A stretch of 64,000 nucleotides of DNA from Pseudomonas orientalis (GTDB lineage: Bacteria; Pseudomonadota; Gammaproteobacteria; Pseudomonadales; Pseudomonadaceae): assembly GCF_022807995.1 (NCBI RefSeq), contig NZ_CP094351.1, positions 432,501 to 496,500 on the forward strand, read 5' to 3'. The notes under the pieces are model-generated. The model did not search any database, was not told the DNA's origin, and was given only the letters and a program-made list of their open reading frames with translations. Below, piece after piece: positions 36,737 through 46,319 of the stretch (position 1 is its first letter; each line of letters begins with the position of its first letter). The translations under genes and the position numbers were made by a program.

Positions 36737-39202
36737 TTAGAAGAGGTCGATCGGCGCGCCTTCATCCGCCGGCAGCGGGCTGCCCGGTACAGCTCCGTTG
36801 CCCAGCTCGTTGACCGACGGCGGCGTGTCTTCGCTCTTGAACAGCTCGAAGTACGCGTTTGGCGTGCTTGGCGAGGCCGCGCGGCCACTGACCGGGTCGA
36901 TGCGCAGGCTGAGGATGCCTTCCGGTTCCGGCTGGGTGTGCAATGGCTTGTCCTTCAATGCCGCGCCCATGTAGCTCATCCAGATCGGCAGCGCCACGGT
37001 GCCGCCGAATTCGCGACGACCCAGGCTTTCCGGCTGGTCGTAACCGGTCCATACGGTGGTCACGTAGTCGCCGTTGTAGCCGGAGAACCAGGCATCCTTG
37101 GATTCGTTGGTGGTACCGGTCTTGCCTGCTATGTCCGCACGGCCCAGGGCCAATGCGCGCCGGCCGGTGCCCTTCTTGATCACGTCTTGCAGGATGCTGT
37201 TGAGGATATAGGTGGTGCGCCCATCCACGATGCGCTCGGCCACCGCCGGTGCCTGTGGCTCGCCCGGAGCCGGAGCGTTTGCGGCAGGCGTTGCGCCTGG
37301 CGTCGGCTCGATGGTGATGCCGCCGTTACTCGGCGCGGCGAGGCCATCGGTTGCCGCCACGCCATTGACCACATCGCCGGGTACCCGTGGCGGGTTGGCG
37401 GTGAACAGTGTGTCGCCGTTGCGGCTTTCAATCTTGTCGATCAGGTACGGAGAGATCTTGTAGCCGCCGTTGGCAAAGGTGCTCCAGCCAGTGGCAATTT
37501 CCATCGGCGTGAGGGTCGCAGTGCCCAAGGCCAGGGACAGATTCGGCGGCAGATCAGACTTGGCGAAGCCGAAGCGGGTCATGTAGTCGATGGTCTTGCC
37601 CACGCCCATCGCCTGCAGCAGGCGGATCGACACCAGGTTGCGCGATTTGTACAGCGCCTCGCGGATGCGGATCGGACCGAGGAAGGTGTTGGTGTCGTTC
37701 TTCGGACGCCAGACCTTGTCCAGGTACTCATCGACGAACACGATCGGCGCATCGTTGACCAGGCTGGCGGCGGTATAGCCGTTATCCAGCGCGGCGCTGT
37801 AGACGAACGGCTTGAAGCTCGAGCCCGGCTGGCGCTTGGCCTGGGTGGCGCGGTTGTAGTTGCTCTGCTCGAAGGCGAAGCCGCCGACCAGGGCGCGGAT
37901 TGCACCATTTTGCGGGTCGAGGGACACCAGTGCGCCCTGGGCGACCGGTACCTGGCTGAATTTCAGGTTGTCATCGGCCTGGCGTTGCACGCGGATCAAA
38001 TCACCCACCTGTGCCACGTCGGACGGTTGCTTGGGCATCGGGCCCATGCTGTTGGTATTCAGGAATGGACGTGCCCATTTCATGCTGTCCCACGCCACAT
38101 GCGCCTCGCCGGTGCGGGTCAGTACTTGCACGCCATCTTTGTTGACCTGGGTGACGATAGCCGGCTCCAGGCCACTGATCGAGCGTTGTTTGCCCAACTC
38201 GGTGGTCCAGGCGCTCAGGGTCTTGCCCGGCAGACGCGATTCAGGGCCGCGATAGCCGTGACGCTGGTCATAGGTGACCAGGCCATCGTGCAGCGAATGA
38301 TTGGCAATTTCCTGCAAGTTGCTTGGAACGGTGGTGGTAACGCGGAAACCTTCGGTGTAGGCCTCGCTGCCATACCGGCCAACCATTTCAGCGCGGGCCA
38401 TTTCGGCGATATAGGGTGCATTCACTTCCGGCGTTGGCACGTGATAGCTGGCATTCAGTGGTTCGGCCACGGCGCTCTCGTAGGCGGTCTGGTCGATCTT
38501 GCCGAGCTTGTACATGCGCCCCAGGATCCAGTCGCGACGCTCCTTGCTGCGCGCCGGGTTGGCCAGCGGGTTGAAGCGCGACGGCGCCTTGGGCAGGCCG
38601 GCAATCATCGCCATTTGCGCAAGGCTCGCATCACGAATCGACTTGCCGTAGTACACCTGCGACGCCGCCTCGATCCCGTAGGCGCGGTTGCCCAGGTAAA
38701 TCTTGTTGACGTAGAGCTCAAGGATTTCGTCCTTGGTCAACTGGCGTTCGATCTGCAGCGCCAGCAGGATTTCGGTGGCTTTACGCGAAAAACTGCGCTC
38801 GCTGGTGAGGAAGAAGTTCTTCGCCACCTGCATGGTGATGGTGCTGCCGCCGGATTGAATGTGTCCGCTTTTTACCAACTGCGTGGCTGCGCGCACCAGA
38901 CTGCTGGGGTCGACGCCATAGTGGTTGGCGAAATTATCGTCTTCGGCCGACAGCAATGCGTTAATGAAATTGGGCGGAATGTCGGCGAAACGGATCGGTG
39001 TACGGCGCATTTCGCCGAACTCCGCGATCAGTTTTTCATCGCTGCTGTAGACCCGCAAAGGAATCTGCAACTGGATACTTCTGAGGGCCTCTACCGACGG
39101 CAAACCCGGACTAAGGTAGAGGTAGGCCCCGCTGAGTACGAGCAGCAGCCCGCAGACGATCGCGACAATGGAGTACCCGAAAAACTTCAGCAGACGAATC
39201 AA
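36737..39202 (-). CDS. mrcA: Penicillin-binding protein 1A (bifunctional transglycosylase/transpeptidase)
   Basis: Class A PBP (also called PonA) that polymerises and cross-links peptidoglycan. The start is TTG 39202 (IRLLKFFGYSIVAIVCG), giving 821 residues; no better ATG exists near the expected N-terminus. One N-terminal span (about residues 8-30) is followed by the GT51 domain (SAEDDNFANHYGVD, GGSTITMQVAKNFFL), a linker/OB region, and the transpeptidase with the active-site Ser in GSSFKP, SRN in KSRNLVS, and KTGTT near residue 700. The two C-terminal thirds carry a Pro/Ala-rich insertion. Divergent from pilM. Confidence 0.95.
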   Translation of the reverse strand: MIRLLKFFGYSIVAIVCGLLLVLSGAYLYLSPGLPSVEALRSIQLQIPLRVYSSDEKLIAEFGEMRRTPIRFADIPPNFINALLSAEDDNFANHYGVDPSSLVRAATQLVKSGHIQSGGSTITMQVAKNFFLTSERSFSRKATEILLALQIERQLTKDEILELYVNKIYLGNRAYGIEAASQVYYGKSIRDASLAQMAMIAGLPKAPSRFNPLANPARSKERRDWILGRMYKLGKIDQTAYESAVAEPLNASYHVPTPEVNAPYIAEMARAEMVGRYGSEAYTEGFRVTTTVPSNLQEIANHSLHDGLVTYDQRHGYRGPESRLPGKTLSAWTTELGKQRSISGLEPAIVTQVNKDGVQVLTRTGEAHVAWDSMKWARPFLNTNSMGPMPKQPSDVAQVGDLIRVQRQADDNLKFSQVPVAQGALVSLDPQNGAIRALVGGFAFEQSNYNRATQAKRQPGSSFKPFVYSAALDNGYTAASLVNDAPIVFVDEYLDKVWRPKNDTNTFLGPIRIREALYKSRNLVSIRLLQAMGVGKTIDYMTRFGFAKSDLPPNLSLALGTATLTPMEIATGWSTFANGGYKISPYLIDKIESRNGDTLFTANPPRVPGDVVNGVAATDGLAAPSNGGITIEPTPGATPAANAPAPGEPQAPAVAERIVDGRTTYILNSILQDVIKKGTGRRALALGRADIAGKTGTTNESKDAWFSGYNGDYVTTVWTGYDQPESLGRREFGGTVALPIWMSYMGAALKDKPLHTQPEPEGILSLRIDPVSGRAASPSTPNAYFELFKSEDTPPSVNELGNGAVPGSPLPADEGAPIDLF

Positions 39203-39417
39203 GGCTTTTGGATTTCCAGAGAAAAGAAAGAGTTACGCGTCGGGGCATGCATGGCAAATGATGGATCGACCCGGGCGGCAGATAAAAAGCGGGAAAAAAC
39301 GCTGGGCATTAAAGCATTTTCGCCTCCGGGCGTCATTCGCACGGCTCAAACAAGTCGACCGAATGCATGGCCCGCAGGCAACCAGGCGGTCAGACAGGCA
39401 AAGCTTCAGGGAGTTTT

Positions 39418-40074
39418 ATGGAAAAGGGATTTTTCAGGCGCAAACACGACATCCTCCTCGGCGTTGACATCAACGACCAAGGTATCAAACTGATCGAACT
39501 GGGCCGTTCGGCGCAGGGTTTCAGCATTGAGGGCTGTGTCACGCAGTGCCTGCCGGCGCAGGCGGTGGTCGACGGCACAGTGCTCGACCTCGAAGGCGCG
39601 GGGCGGGCGCTGCAGCAGGCATTGTCGCGGCTGCGTAGCCGCGCCAGGCAGGCAGCCGTGGCGGTATCCGGCCCATCGGTGATTACGCGGGTGATTGAAA
39701 TGGATGCAGGCCTCAGCGACGAGGAAATGGCCTGGCAGATACAAATGGAGGCCGACCAGTACATTCCATACCCTTTGGATGAGGTCGCCATCGATTTCCA
39801 GGTGCGCGGCCCGTCACCCCAGGGAGCGGGGCGGGTCGAGGTATCGTTGGCCGCGTGCCTGCGCCAGCAGGTCGAGGCGCGCGAGGCGGTCCTGGGCCTG
39901 GCGGGGCTGGTGACGCGGGTGGTGGATGTCGAAGCATTTGCATTGGAGCGCGCTTGCCGTCAGGATTTTGCCAGCTTCACGCCAGGTCATCGAGTCGATG
40001 GCGCACAATGGGCCGTCGATGCCCACGGGATGGGAGTGGCTTGCGGTTTGGCCCTGAGGAGTTTCGCTGGATGA
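39418..40074 (+). CDS. pilM: PilM-like protein, internally shortened
   Basis: In type IV pilus systems PilM is a cytoplasmic actin-like ATPase that binds the N-terminus of PilN. ATG at 39418 follows CAGGGAGTTTT and gives 218 residues, against about 354 for canonical PilM. Residues 1-177 align with the normal first half (GVDINDQGIKLIELG, AVSGPSVITRVIEMDA, EADQYIPYPLDEVAIDF, VTRVVDVEAFALERA). The protein then jumps to a tail GVACGLALRSFAG that matches the normal C-terminus. The missing block of about 130 residues contains the phosphate-2 and adenosine-binding motifs, so ATP binding is unlikely. The frame is intact, not shifted. Its stop overlaps pilN (ATGA). Confidence 0.88.
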   Translation: MEKGFFRRKHDILLGVDINDQGIKLIELGRSAQGFSIEGCVTQCLPAQAVVDGTVLDLEGAGRALQQALSRLRSRARQAAVAVSGPSVITRVIEMDAGLSDEEMAWQIQMEADQYIPYPLDEVAIDFQVRGPSPQGAGRVEVSLAACLRQQVEAREAVLGLAGLVTRVVDVEAFALERACRQDFASFTPGHRVDGAQWAVDAHGMGVACGLALRSFAG

Positions 40075-40622
40075 CACGAATCAATCTTATGCCCTGGCGC
40101 CGGGCGCTGGCGGAGCGGCGTCGCAAGTATTTCCTTGGGCTTCTGCTGGCGTTCGCCTGCCTCGCGCTCGCGGCGGTGTGGCTGGCCGATCAAGTGATCG
40201 ACCAGGCGATAGACCGGCAGGTAACCCGCAACGTGCGCCTGGACGGGAATGTCGCCGAGCATGACTCACGGATCAAGACCATCGACGACCTGCAGGAACG
40301 AAGCCAGCAATTGGCGCAGCGCATGAAGGTGATGCAGGATCTGCACGACGCTCGCTCTTCCGGCGCCAGGCTGTTCGATCAGTTGGCTCGCGCGATGCCC
40401 GATGGCGTTCACCTGCATGAGGTGGTCGCGAACGGCGATACGCTCAGCATCCGTGGCAGTGCGGACAGCAACCAGGATATCGCCCAGTTGATGCGTGGGT
40501 TGGAGGCGTCGCAAGGCGGCCATTCCGCGCGGCTCGAACGTGTTCAGACAGGCGGTGAGCGCGGCGATCATCAGTTTCAGTTGATGGTGCGCCAGGGGGA
40601 AACCATCGAGGCGCAGCCGTGA
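40071..40622 (+). CDS. pilN: Type IV pilus/DNA-uptake assembly protein PilN
   Basis: Bitopic inner-membrane protein. ATG at 40071 gives 183 residues beginning MTRINLMPWRRALAERRRK: the INLxPWR motif that docks into PilM is retained. One span lies at about residues 22-42 (FLGLLLAFACLALAAVWLA), then a coiled coil and a ferredoxin-like periplasmic domain ending in QFQLMVRQ. Length is near normal. It overlaps pilM and the pilO-pilP gene by 4 bases each. Confidence 0.92.
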   Translation: MTRINLMPWRRALAERRRKYFLGLLLAFACLALAAVWLADQVIDQAIDRQVTRNVRLDGNVAEHDSRIKTIDDLQERSQQLAQRMKVMQDLHDARSSGARLFDQLARAMPDGVHLHEVVANGDTLSIRGSADSNQDIAQLMRGLEASQGGHSARLERVQTGGERGDHQFQLMVRQGETIEAQP

Positions 40623-41590
40623 GCCTGTCCAGGCTCGACTTTTCCGCACTCTCCTACAACGCTGCAAAATGGCCCTGGCCTGCAAGGGTCCTGCTTGGCT
40701 GCGCGCTGGGCGGCCTGGTGCTGTTGGTAGGGGAGGTGTCGTACCTTGGGACTGCGCGGGAGCGACTGCACGGGTTGGAGGCGCGGGAACAGGTACTGCG
40801 CGAGCAGCTTGAAGAGAAAGCCCGTGTGGCCGCCGACCTTGAGGTTTACGCCGAGCACGTCAGGGTGCTGGAAGAGACCGTCGCGGATCTCCAGGGACAG
40901 TTGTCCGGTGACTCGGCAGTGCCGGCCTTGCTCGAAGACATCGCCCGGCTGGCGGTTGCCAAGGGCGTATGGGTCGAAGGCATCGCAGTGTTGGATGAGG
41001 CGCCGCAGTCGTTCCATATCGAGCAACCTTTGAAGATTGACGTGACAGGGGCCTATCACGACCTGGCGGCGTTCGTCAGTGCCCTGGGTAGCTTGCGGCC
41101 TATCGTCACGGTGCATGACCTGGCGTTGCGGCCCGAGGGGGCTTTGTTGCGTCTTGACCTGCTTGCCAAGACCTATCGAAGTGCGTCCCGCGAGGCCCGC
41201 GCGCCACAGACGGTCGTCCAGGGGCCGCGCTTTGTTTATGACTCAGCGTCCTTGCGCGACCCGTTTCAACTCAAGGCCTTGCAGCCGGAGCACACGCCTG
41301 GGCGGCCCGCCCTTGCTCCGGATCCCACGCGGCCCCGTGGGGTGCTGGAGGGCATCGCAATCGACCGGTTCGACATGGTTGGTACGCTGTCGGGCGGCGG
41401 GCAAAGCTTCGCATTGTTGCGTGCCGGATCAACGGTGTATCGGCTGGCGGTCGGCGACTACCTCGGGCCGGATCACGGTCAGGTCACGTCCATTCAAGAC
41501 AGTCATGTGGAACTGCTCGAGCGCTTTCCCGATGAAAGGGGCATCTGGCTGGAGCGCCCGCGAACCCTGGTATTGAACGTCAACTCATAA
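40619..41590 (+). CDS. pilO: PilO-PilP fusion protein
   Basis: GTG at 40619 opens a 323-residue protein. Residues 1-190 are PilO-like: a span at about 22-42, coiled coil (ERLHGLEAREQVLREQLEEKARVAADLEVY) and a ferredoxin-like fold. Residues 205-323 are PilP-like: FVYDSASLRDPFQ corresponds to the FxYxxxxLRxPF entry of PilP, followed by its beta domain (GVLEGIAIDRFDMVGTL, YRLAVGDYLGPDHGQV, WLERPRTLVL). Normal PilP is a separate lipoprotein; here there is no stop, no second start and no lipobox between the parts. It ends 12 bases before pilQ. Confidence 0.88.
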   Translation: MSLSRLDFSALSYNAAKWPWPARVLLGCALGGLVLLVGEVSYLGTARERLHGLEAREQVLREQLEEKARVAADLEVYAEHVRVLEETVADLQGQLSGDSAVPALLEDIARLAVAKGVWVEGIAVLDEAPQSFHIEQPLKIDVTGAYHDLAAFVSALGSLRPIVTVHDLALRPEGALLRLDLLAKTYRSASREARAPQTVVQGPRFVYDSASLRDPFQLKALQPEHTPGRPALAPDPTRPRGVLEGIAIDRFDMVGTLSGGGQSFALLRAGSTVYRLAVGDYLGPDHGQVTSIQDSHVELLERFPDERGIWLERPRTLVLNVNS

Positions 41591-41602
41591 CGGAATCAAA
41601 CA

Positions 41603-42985
41603 ATGAAAAGGATTTTCTCGTCCTTCGGTGTGGCGCTATGGATAGCGTTCACGGCACCGATGGCTGCCGCTGTACCCAATCGCGTCGACCTTATCCATCT
41701 GCCGCCGCCCGAAAGTAAGCCATTGGCCAGCTATACGGGCGACAAACTGAACCTTAATTTCCAGAACATCGAATTGCGCGCGGCATTGCAGCAAATCGCC
41801 GACGTCGCGGGCCTGAACCTGGTGGCCGGTGACGAGGTACAGGGTTCGATCACCCTGCGGCTCAAGGACGTGCCCTGGGACCAGGCACTGGACCTGGTGT
41901 TGCAAGCCAAGGGGCTGGACAAGCGGGTGAAGGCCGGCGTCTTGCTGGTGGCCCCCGCCGATGAATTGGCCGCACGCGAATTGCTGACGCTGGAGGCGCG
42001 CAAGCAGATGGCTGAGCTGGCGCCGTTACGCCGTGAGTTGCTGCAGGTCAATTACGCCAAGGCGGCGGACCTGGCCAAGCTGTTCCAGTCCGTGACCGGC
42101 TTTGAAGGCGCGACCGACGAGCGCGGCTCGGTGGCGGTGGATGACCGTACCAACAATATCATCGCCTACCAGACCGCAGAGCGCCTGGAAGAACTGCGGC
42201 GGATCGTGGCGCAACTGGACGTCCCGGTACGCCAGGTGATGATCGAGGCGCGCATTGTAGAGGCCAATGTCGATTACGACAAAAGCCTGGGGGTGCGTTG
42301 GGGCGGCCGGCTCCATCGCGGCAATTGGGGCGCCGGGGGAATTTCCAAACCATTGGCAGACGGTGCTCAGCCCGCACAGGGCCCGCCCAGCTCACCCTTT
42401 GTCGACCTGGGCTCGCTGACCGGCACCTCCGGCCTGGGTCTGGCCTTTATCACCGACAACCTGTTGCTGGACCTTGAGCTGACCGCCATGGAAAAGTCCG
42501 GCAACGGCGAAATCGTCTCACAGCCCAAGGTGGTCACCTCGGACAAGGAAACCGCGCGCATCCTCAAGGGCACCGAGATTCCCTATCAGGAATCCACGTC
42601 CCAGGGCGCCACCTCGGTGTCGTTCAAGGAAGCCTCGCTGTCATTGGAGGTTACACCGCAGATCACCCCCGACGATCATGTGATCATGGTGGTCAAAGTC
42701 ACCAAGGACGAGCCCGACTACCTGAACAAACTCAACGACGTTCCGCCGATCAAGAAAAACGAGGTCAACGCCAAGGTCCTGGTCAAGAATGGCGAGACCA
42801 TTGTCATCGGCGGGGTTTTCTCCAATACCCAAAGCAAAGTGGTAGATAAAGTGCCATTTTTGGGCGATGTGCCGTATCTTGGCCGCCTTTTCCGGCGCGA
42901 TGTGCGGGCGGAGAAAAAATCCGAGCTGCTGGTATTCCTGACTCCGCGTATCATGAATAACCAGGCGATTGCTGCGAGTCGTTGA
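41603..42985 (+). CDS. pilQ: Short secretin PilQ (lacks AMIN domains)
   Basis: Outer-membrane secretin with signal peptide (residues 1-23, ending PMAAAV). Only a short linker precedes the N0/STN domain ([31 protein letters not shown]), then the N1 domain ([20 protein letters not shown]) and the secretin core ([76 protein letters not shown]). At 460 residues it is about 250 shorter than canonical PilQ: the N-terminal AMIN peptidoglycan-binding domains are missing, as in HofQ/ComE-type secretins. AroK starts 4 bases after the stop. Confidence 0.9.
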   Translation: MKRIFSSFGVALWIAFTAPMAAAVPNRVDLIHLPPPESKPLASYTGDKLNLNFQNIELRAALQQIADVAGLNLVAGDEVQGSITLRLKDVPWDQALDLVLQAKGLDKRVKAGVLLVAPADELAARELLTLEARKQMAELAPLRRELLQVNYAKAADLAKLFQSVTGFEGATDERGSVAVDDRTNNIIAYQTAERLEELRRIVAQLDVPVRQVMIEARIVEANVDYDKSLGVRWGGRLHRGNWGAGGISKPLADGAQPAQGPPSSPFVDLGSLTGTSGLGLAFITDNLLLDLELTAMEKSGNGEIVSQPKVVTSDKETARILKGTEIPYQESTSQGATSVSFKEASLSLEVTPQITPDDHVIMVVKVTKDEPDYLNKLNDVPPIKKNEVNAKVLVKNGETIVIGGVFSNTQSKVVDKVPFLGDVPYLGRLFRRDVRAEKKSELLVFLTPRIMNNQAIAASR

Positions 42986-42989
42986 TTCT

Positions 42990-43508
42990 GTGCGAAATTT
43001 GATTCTTGTAGGGCCGATGGGGGCTGGAAAAAGCACCATCGGCCGTTTGCTGGCCAAAGAGCTGCGCCTGCCGTTCAAAGATTCCGATAAGGAAATTGAA
43101 TTGCGCACGGGTGCCAATATCCCATGGATCTTCGATAAGGAAGGTGAACTGGGCTTTCGCGACCGCGAGCAGGCAATGATTGCCGAACTGTGCGGCTGCG
43201 ATGGCGTGGTATTGGCCACCGGTGGTGGCGCGGTGATGCGCGACGAAAATCGCCGCGCTCTGCATGCCGGCGGTCGGGTGGTGTATCTGCATGCCTCGGT
43301 TGAGCAGCAGGTGGGCCGCACCGCCCGTGATCGCAATCGCCCGCTGCTGCGCACGGCCAACCCGGAGAAAACCCTGCGGGACCTGCTTTCGCTGCGCGAT
43401 CCGCTGTATCGGGAGATCGCCGATCTGGTGGTGGAAACCGATGAACGGCCACCTCGAATGGTGGTACTCGATATTCTTGAGCGCCTGCAACGGCTACCGC
43501 CCCGTTAA
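42990..43508 (+). CDS. aroK: Shikimate kinase AroK
   Basis: Phosphorylates shikimate in the aromatic amino acid pathway. I take GTG at 42990, giving 172 residues starting [22 protein letters not shown]; an earlier TTG at 42969 lies inside pilQ. P-loop GPMGAGKST, shikimate-binding DSDKEIE and the GGGAV and RDRNRPLL motifs are present. It follows pilQ by 4 bases and precedes aroB, the next shikimate enzyme encoded in the cluster. Confidence 0.95.
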   Translation: MRNLILVGPMGAGKSTIGRLLAKELRLPFKDSDKEIELRTGANIPWIFDKEGELGFRDREQAMIAELCGCDGVVLATGGGAVMRDENRRALHAGGRVVYLHASVEQQVGRTARDRNRPLLRTANPEKTLRDLLSLRDPLYREIADLVVETDERPPRMVVLDILERLQRLPPR

Positions 43509-43633
43509 AGCCTGGCCGCAAATGCGCTATTCTCGGCGGCGCGCCATGACCTTGCGAGGTGTGGCGTAGAGTTATCAGGCAACGTCTGATTCAGGCGTTA
43601 CCGGTTGTCACTACATCTTCAACGCGGGGACAC

Positions 43634-44734
43634 ATGCAGACACTTAAGGTCGATCTAGGCGAGCGCAGCTACCCGATTCATATTGGCGAAGGTCTGTTGG
43701 ACCTGCCCGAGCTGCTTGCGCCGCATATTGCCGGTCGGCAAGTGGCGATCATCTCCAACGAAACAGTGGCGCCGCTGTATCTTGAGCGTCTGAGCCGCAG
43801 CCTGGCGGCGTACTCGGTGATCTCCGTTATCCTGCCCGACGGCGAAGCTCACAAGAACTGGGAAACCCTGCAACTGATCTTCGATGGCTTGCTGAGCGCA
43901 CGGCATGACCGCCGCACCACCGTGGTCGCCCTGGGCGGCGGTGTGATCGGCGACATGGCCGGCTTTGCGGCCGCCTGTTACCAGCGTGGCGTGGACTTCA
44001 TCCAGGTGCCGACCACGCTGCTGTCCCAGGTCGATTCGTCGGTGGGCGGCAAGACCGGCATCAACCATCCGCTGGGCAAGAACATGGTCGGCGCGTTCTA
44101 TCAGCCCCAGGCCGTGCTGATCGACACCGCGACCCTCAACACCCTGCCACCGCGCGAACTGTCGGCAGGGCTGGCGGAAGTCATCAAATACGGGCTGATC
44201 TGCGACGAGCCCTTTCTGACCTGGCTGGAAGAACACATGGACGCCCTGCGCGCCCTCGACCAGGTGGCACTCACCGAAGCCATTTCCCGCTCCTGCGCGG
44301 CCAAGGCCCTGGTGGTGAATGCCGACGAACGGGAGTCCGGGGTGCGGGCTACCCTGAACCTGGGCCATACCTTCGGCCATGCGATCGAAACCCACATGGG
44401 CTATGGTGTGTGGCTGCATGGGGAAGCCGTCGCGGCTGGCACTGTGATGGCATTGGACATGTCGCAGCGCCTGGGCTGGATCAGCGCCCAGGAGCGTGAT
44501 CGCGGTATCCGTCTGTTCCAGCGCGCCGGTCTGCCGGTGATCCCGCCGTCTGAAATGACCGAGGCGGATTTCCTGGAGCACATGGCAATAGACAAGAAAG
44601 TGATCGACGGTCGGCTGCGGCTGGTGCTGTTGCGCCACATGGGCGAAGCGGTGGTGACCGACGATTATCCGAAAGAGATTTTACAGGCCACGCTGGGAGC
44701 GGATTACCGCGCCCTGGCCCAGCTTAAAGGTTAA
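43634..44734 (+). CDS. aroB: 3-dehydroquinate synthase AroB
   Basis: Converts DAHP to 3-dehydroquinate, NAD- and zinc/cobalt-dependent. ATG at 43634 (after GGGGACAC) gives 366 residues. Visible motifs: [48 protein letters not shown], and metal ligands in [20 protein letters not shown] and [11 protein letters not shown] 125-base gap separates it from aroK; damX follows after 10 bases. Confidence 0.96.
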   Translation: MQTLKVDLGERSYPIHIGEGLLDLPELLAPHIAGRQVAIISNETVAPLYLERLSRSLAAYSVISVILPDGEAHKNWETLQLIFDGLLSARHDRRTTVVALGGGVIGDMAGFAAACYQRGVDFIQVPTTLLSQVDSSVGGKTGINHPLGKNMVGAFYQPQAVLIDTATLNTLPPRELSAGLAEVIKYGLICDEPFLTWLEEHMDALRALDQVALTEAISRSCAAKALVVNADERESGVRATLNLGHTFGHAIETHMGYGVWLHGEAVAAGTVMALDMSQRLGWISAQERDRGIRLFQRAGLPVIPPSEMTEADFLEHMAIDKKVIDGRLRLVLLRHMGEAVVTDDYPKEILQATLGADYRALAQLKG

Positions 44735-44744
44735 TAAGATCCCG

Positions 44745-46319
44745 ATGACTAGTTTGCATGCCGACGAGGCGTTCCTCGGCCATTATCACTTGAGCCATGA
44801 CCCTTTCGCTCCACGGGTGCCTGGCTTCAAATTCTTCCCTGCCCAGCGCAAGCCGGTACTGGGACAATTGCACCATCTCGCGCGCTACAGCCAGTTGCTG
44901 CTGGTGGTCACGGGGCCGTTGGGCAGCGGCAAGACCTTGCTGCGCCAGGCGCTGGTCGCCAGTACCAACAAACAATCGGTGCAGAGTGTCGTGGTCTCGG
45001 CCCGTGGTGCCGGTGATGCGGCCGGCGTGCTGCGCCAGGTGGCGCAGGCGCTGGATGTCGCCAACGCTGAGCCGAACGCGATCCTCAAGCAGGTGGTGCA
45101 ACTGGGCCTGACCGGCCAGGAAGTCTATCTGCTGGTGGATGACGCCGAGCAACTCGACGAGTCCGCCCTGGAAGCGTTGCTGGCGCTGGCGGCGGGTACG
45201 CCGGAAGGGCGTCCCCATGTGTTTCTGTTCGGCGAGTCGTCGCTGATCGCCGATCTGGAACAGATCAGCGGTGATCAGGAACTGTTTCACGTCATCGAAT
45301 TGCAGCCGTACGAAGAAGAAGAAACCCGCGAATACCTGGCTCAGCGCCTCGAGGGCGCGGGGGCCGGTATCGAACTTTTCTCCGCTGCGCAGATCTCTGA
45401 TATTCACGAAAGCTCCGATGGCTGGCCTGGCAACATCAATCAGGTTGCCCGCGATGCAATGATCGAAGCCATGATTGCCAGCCGCTCCGCGGTCAAGCGT
45501 CCAAAGATGGGGTTTACTATGCCTAAGAAGCACGTATTGGCTATTTCCGCCGTTGTCGTGGTCGCTGTTGCCGCCGCCTGGTTGATTCCAGGTCGCAGCA
45601 AGGCGCCGACCACCGCCGGCGCGCCAACCGAACAGGCGCAGTTGCCACTGGGCAAGCCCACGCCGAATGTCGAATTCGCCAATTCCGGCCAACCGACCAA
45701 CCTGCCGATGGTCGGCCAACCTGTCATGCGCGGCCCGCTGGCCGAAGAAGCCGGTGGTATCTCCGAAGGTGACGACGGTGTGCCGGTGGAAGGCTCCAGC
45801 GCCACGCCGCCAACCGTGACCACCACTGCGCCGCCTGCTGGCGTACCGGCCGGCACGCCAGCTACCCCAGTGACGCCCGCCACACCCGTTGCCCCGGCCG
45901 CCAAGCCGACGCCAGCGCCGACGGTTGCCACGGCCAAGCCTGCACCGGTTGCCAAACCAACTCCGGCGCCTACGCCCGCGGCCAAGCCTGCTGAAAAACC
46001 TGCCGCCACCGTCGCCAAGACCGGCGCCGCCGGCAGCAGCTGGTACAGCAGCCAGCCCACCGGTAACTTCGTGGTGCAGATCCTCGGCACCAGCTCCGAG
46101 GCCAACGCCCAGGCGTTCGTCAAAGAGCAGGGCGGCCAGTACCGTTATTTCAAGAAAGTGCTCAACGGCAAGCCGCTCTACGTGATCACCTACGGCAGCT
46201 TCCCAAGCCGCGCCGCAGCCGATTCTGCCATCAAGGCCTTGCCAGCGAAGGTTCAGGCTGGTAAACCTTGGCCTCGCACTGTTGCCAGCGTTCAACAAGA
46301 ACTCGCAACTGCTCGCTGA
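44745..46319 (+). CDS. damX: AAA + SPOR domain protein DamX
   Basis: Membrane protein linked to cell division. The 524-residue product has a cytoplasmic ExeA/DamX-type ATPase domain (Walker A GPLGSGKTLLRQAL near residue 60; Walker B-like VYLLVDDAEQLD), one membrane span at about residues 264-284 (HVLAISAVVVVAVAAAWLI), a long Pro/Ala/Thr-rich periplasmic linker, and a C-terminal SPOR domain (about residues 440-520: FVVQILGTSSEANAQAFVKEQ...YVITYGSFPSRAAADSAIKALP). Its place after aroKB matches other gammaproteobacteria. A GGCGGCC/GGCCGCC hairpin without T-run follows at 46326-46346. Confidence 0.92.
   Translation: MTSLHADEAFLGHYHLSHDPFAPRVPGFKFFPAQRKPVLGQLHHLARYSQLLLVVTGPLGSGKTLLRQALVASTNKQSVQSVVVSARGAGDAAGVLRQVAQALDVANAEPNAILKQVVQLGLTGQEVYLLVDDAEQLDESALEALLALAAGTPEGRPHVFLFGESSLIADLEQISGDQELFHVIELQPYEEEETREYLAQRLEGAGAGIELFSAAQISDIHESSDGWPGNINQVARDAMIEAMIASRSAVKRPKMGFTMPKKHVLAISAVVVVAVAAAWLIPGRSKAPTTAGAPTEQAQLPLGKPTPNVEFANSGQPTNLPMVGQPVMRGPLAEEAGGISEGDDGVPVEGSSATPPTVTTTAPPAGVPAGTPATPVTPATPVAPAAKPTPAPTVATAKPAPVAKPTPAPTPAAKPAEKPAATVAKTGAAGSSWYSSQPTGNFVVQILGTSSEANAQAFVKEQGGQYRYFKKVLNGKPLYVITYGSFPSRAAADSAIKALPAKVQAGKPWPRTVASVQQELATAR

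Noticed and set aside
36719-39493. 924-codon open frame antisense to the PBP1a gene
   Set aside because: Opposite strand carries clear GT51 and transpeptidase motifs; this frame has none.
39418-40074. PilM shortening as a sequencing frameshift
   Set aside because: A frameshift would not rejoin the canonical C-terminus in the same frame, and the stop still overlaps pilN correctly.
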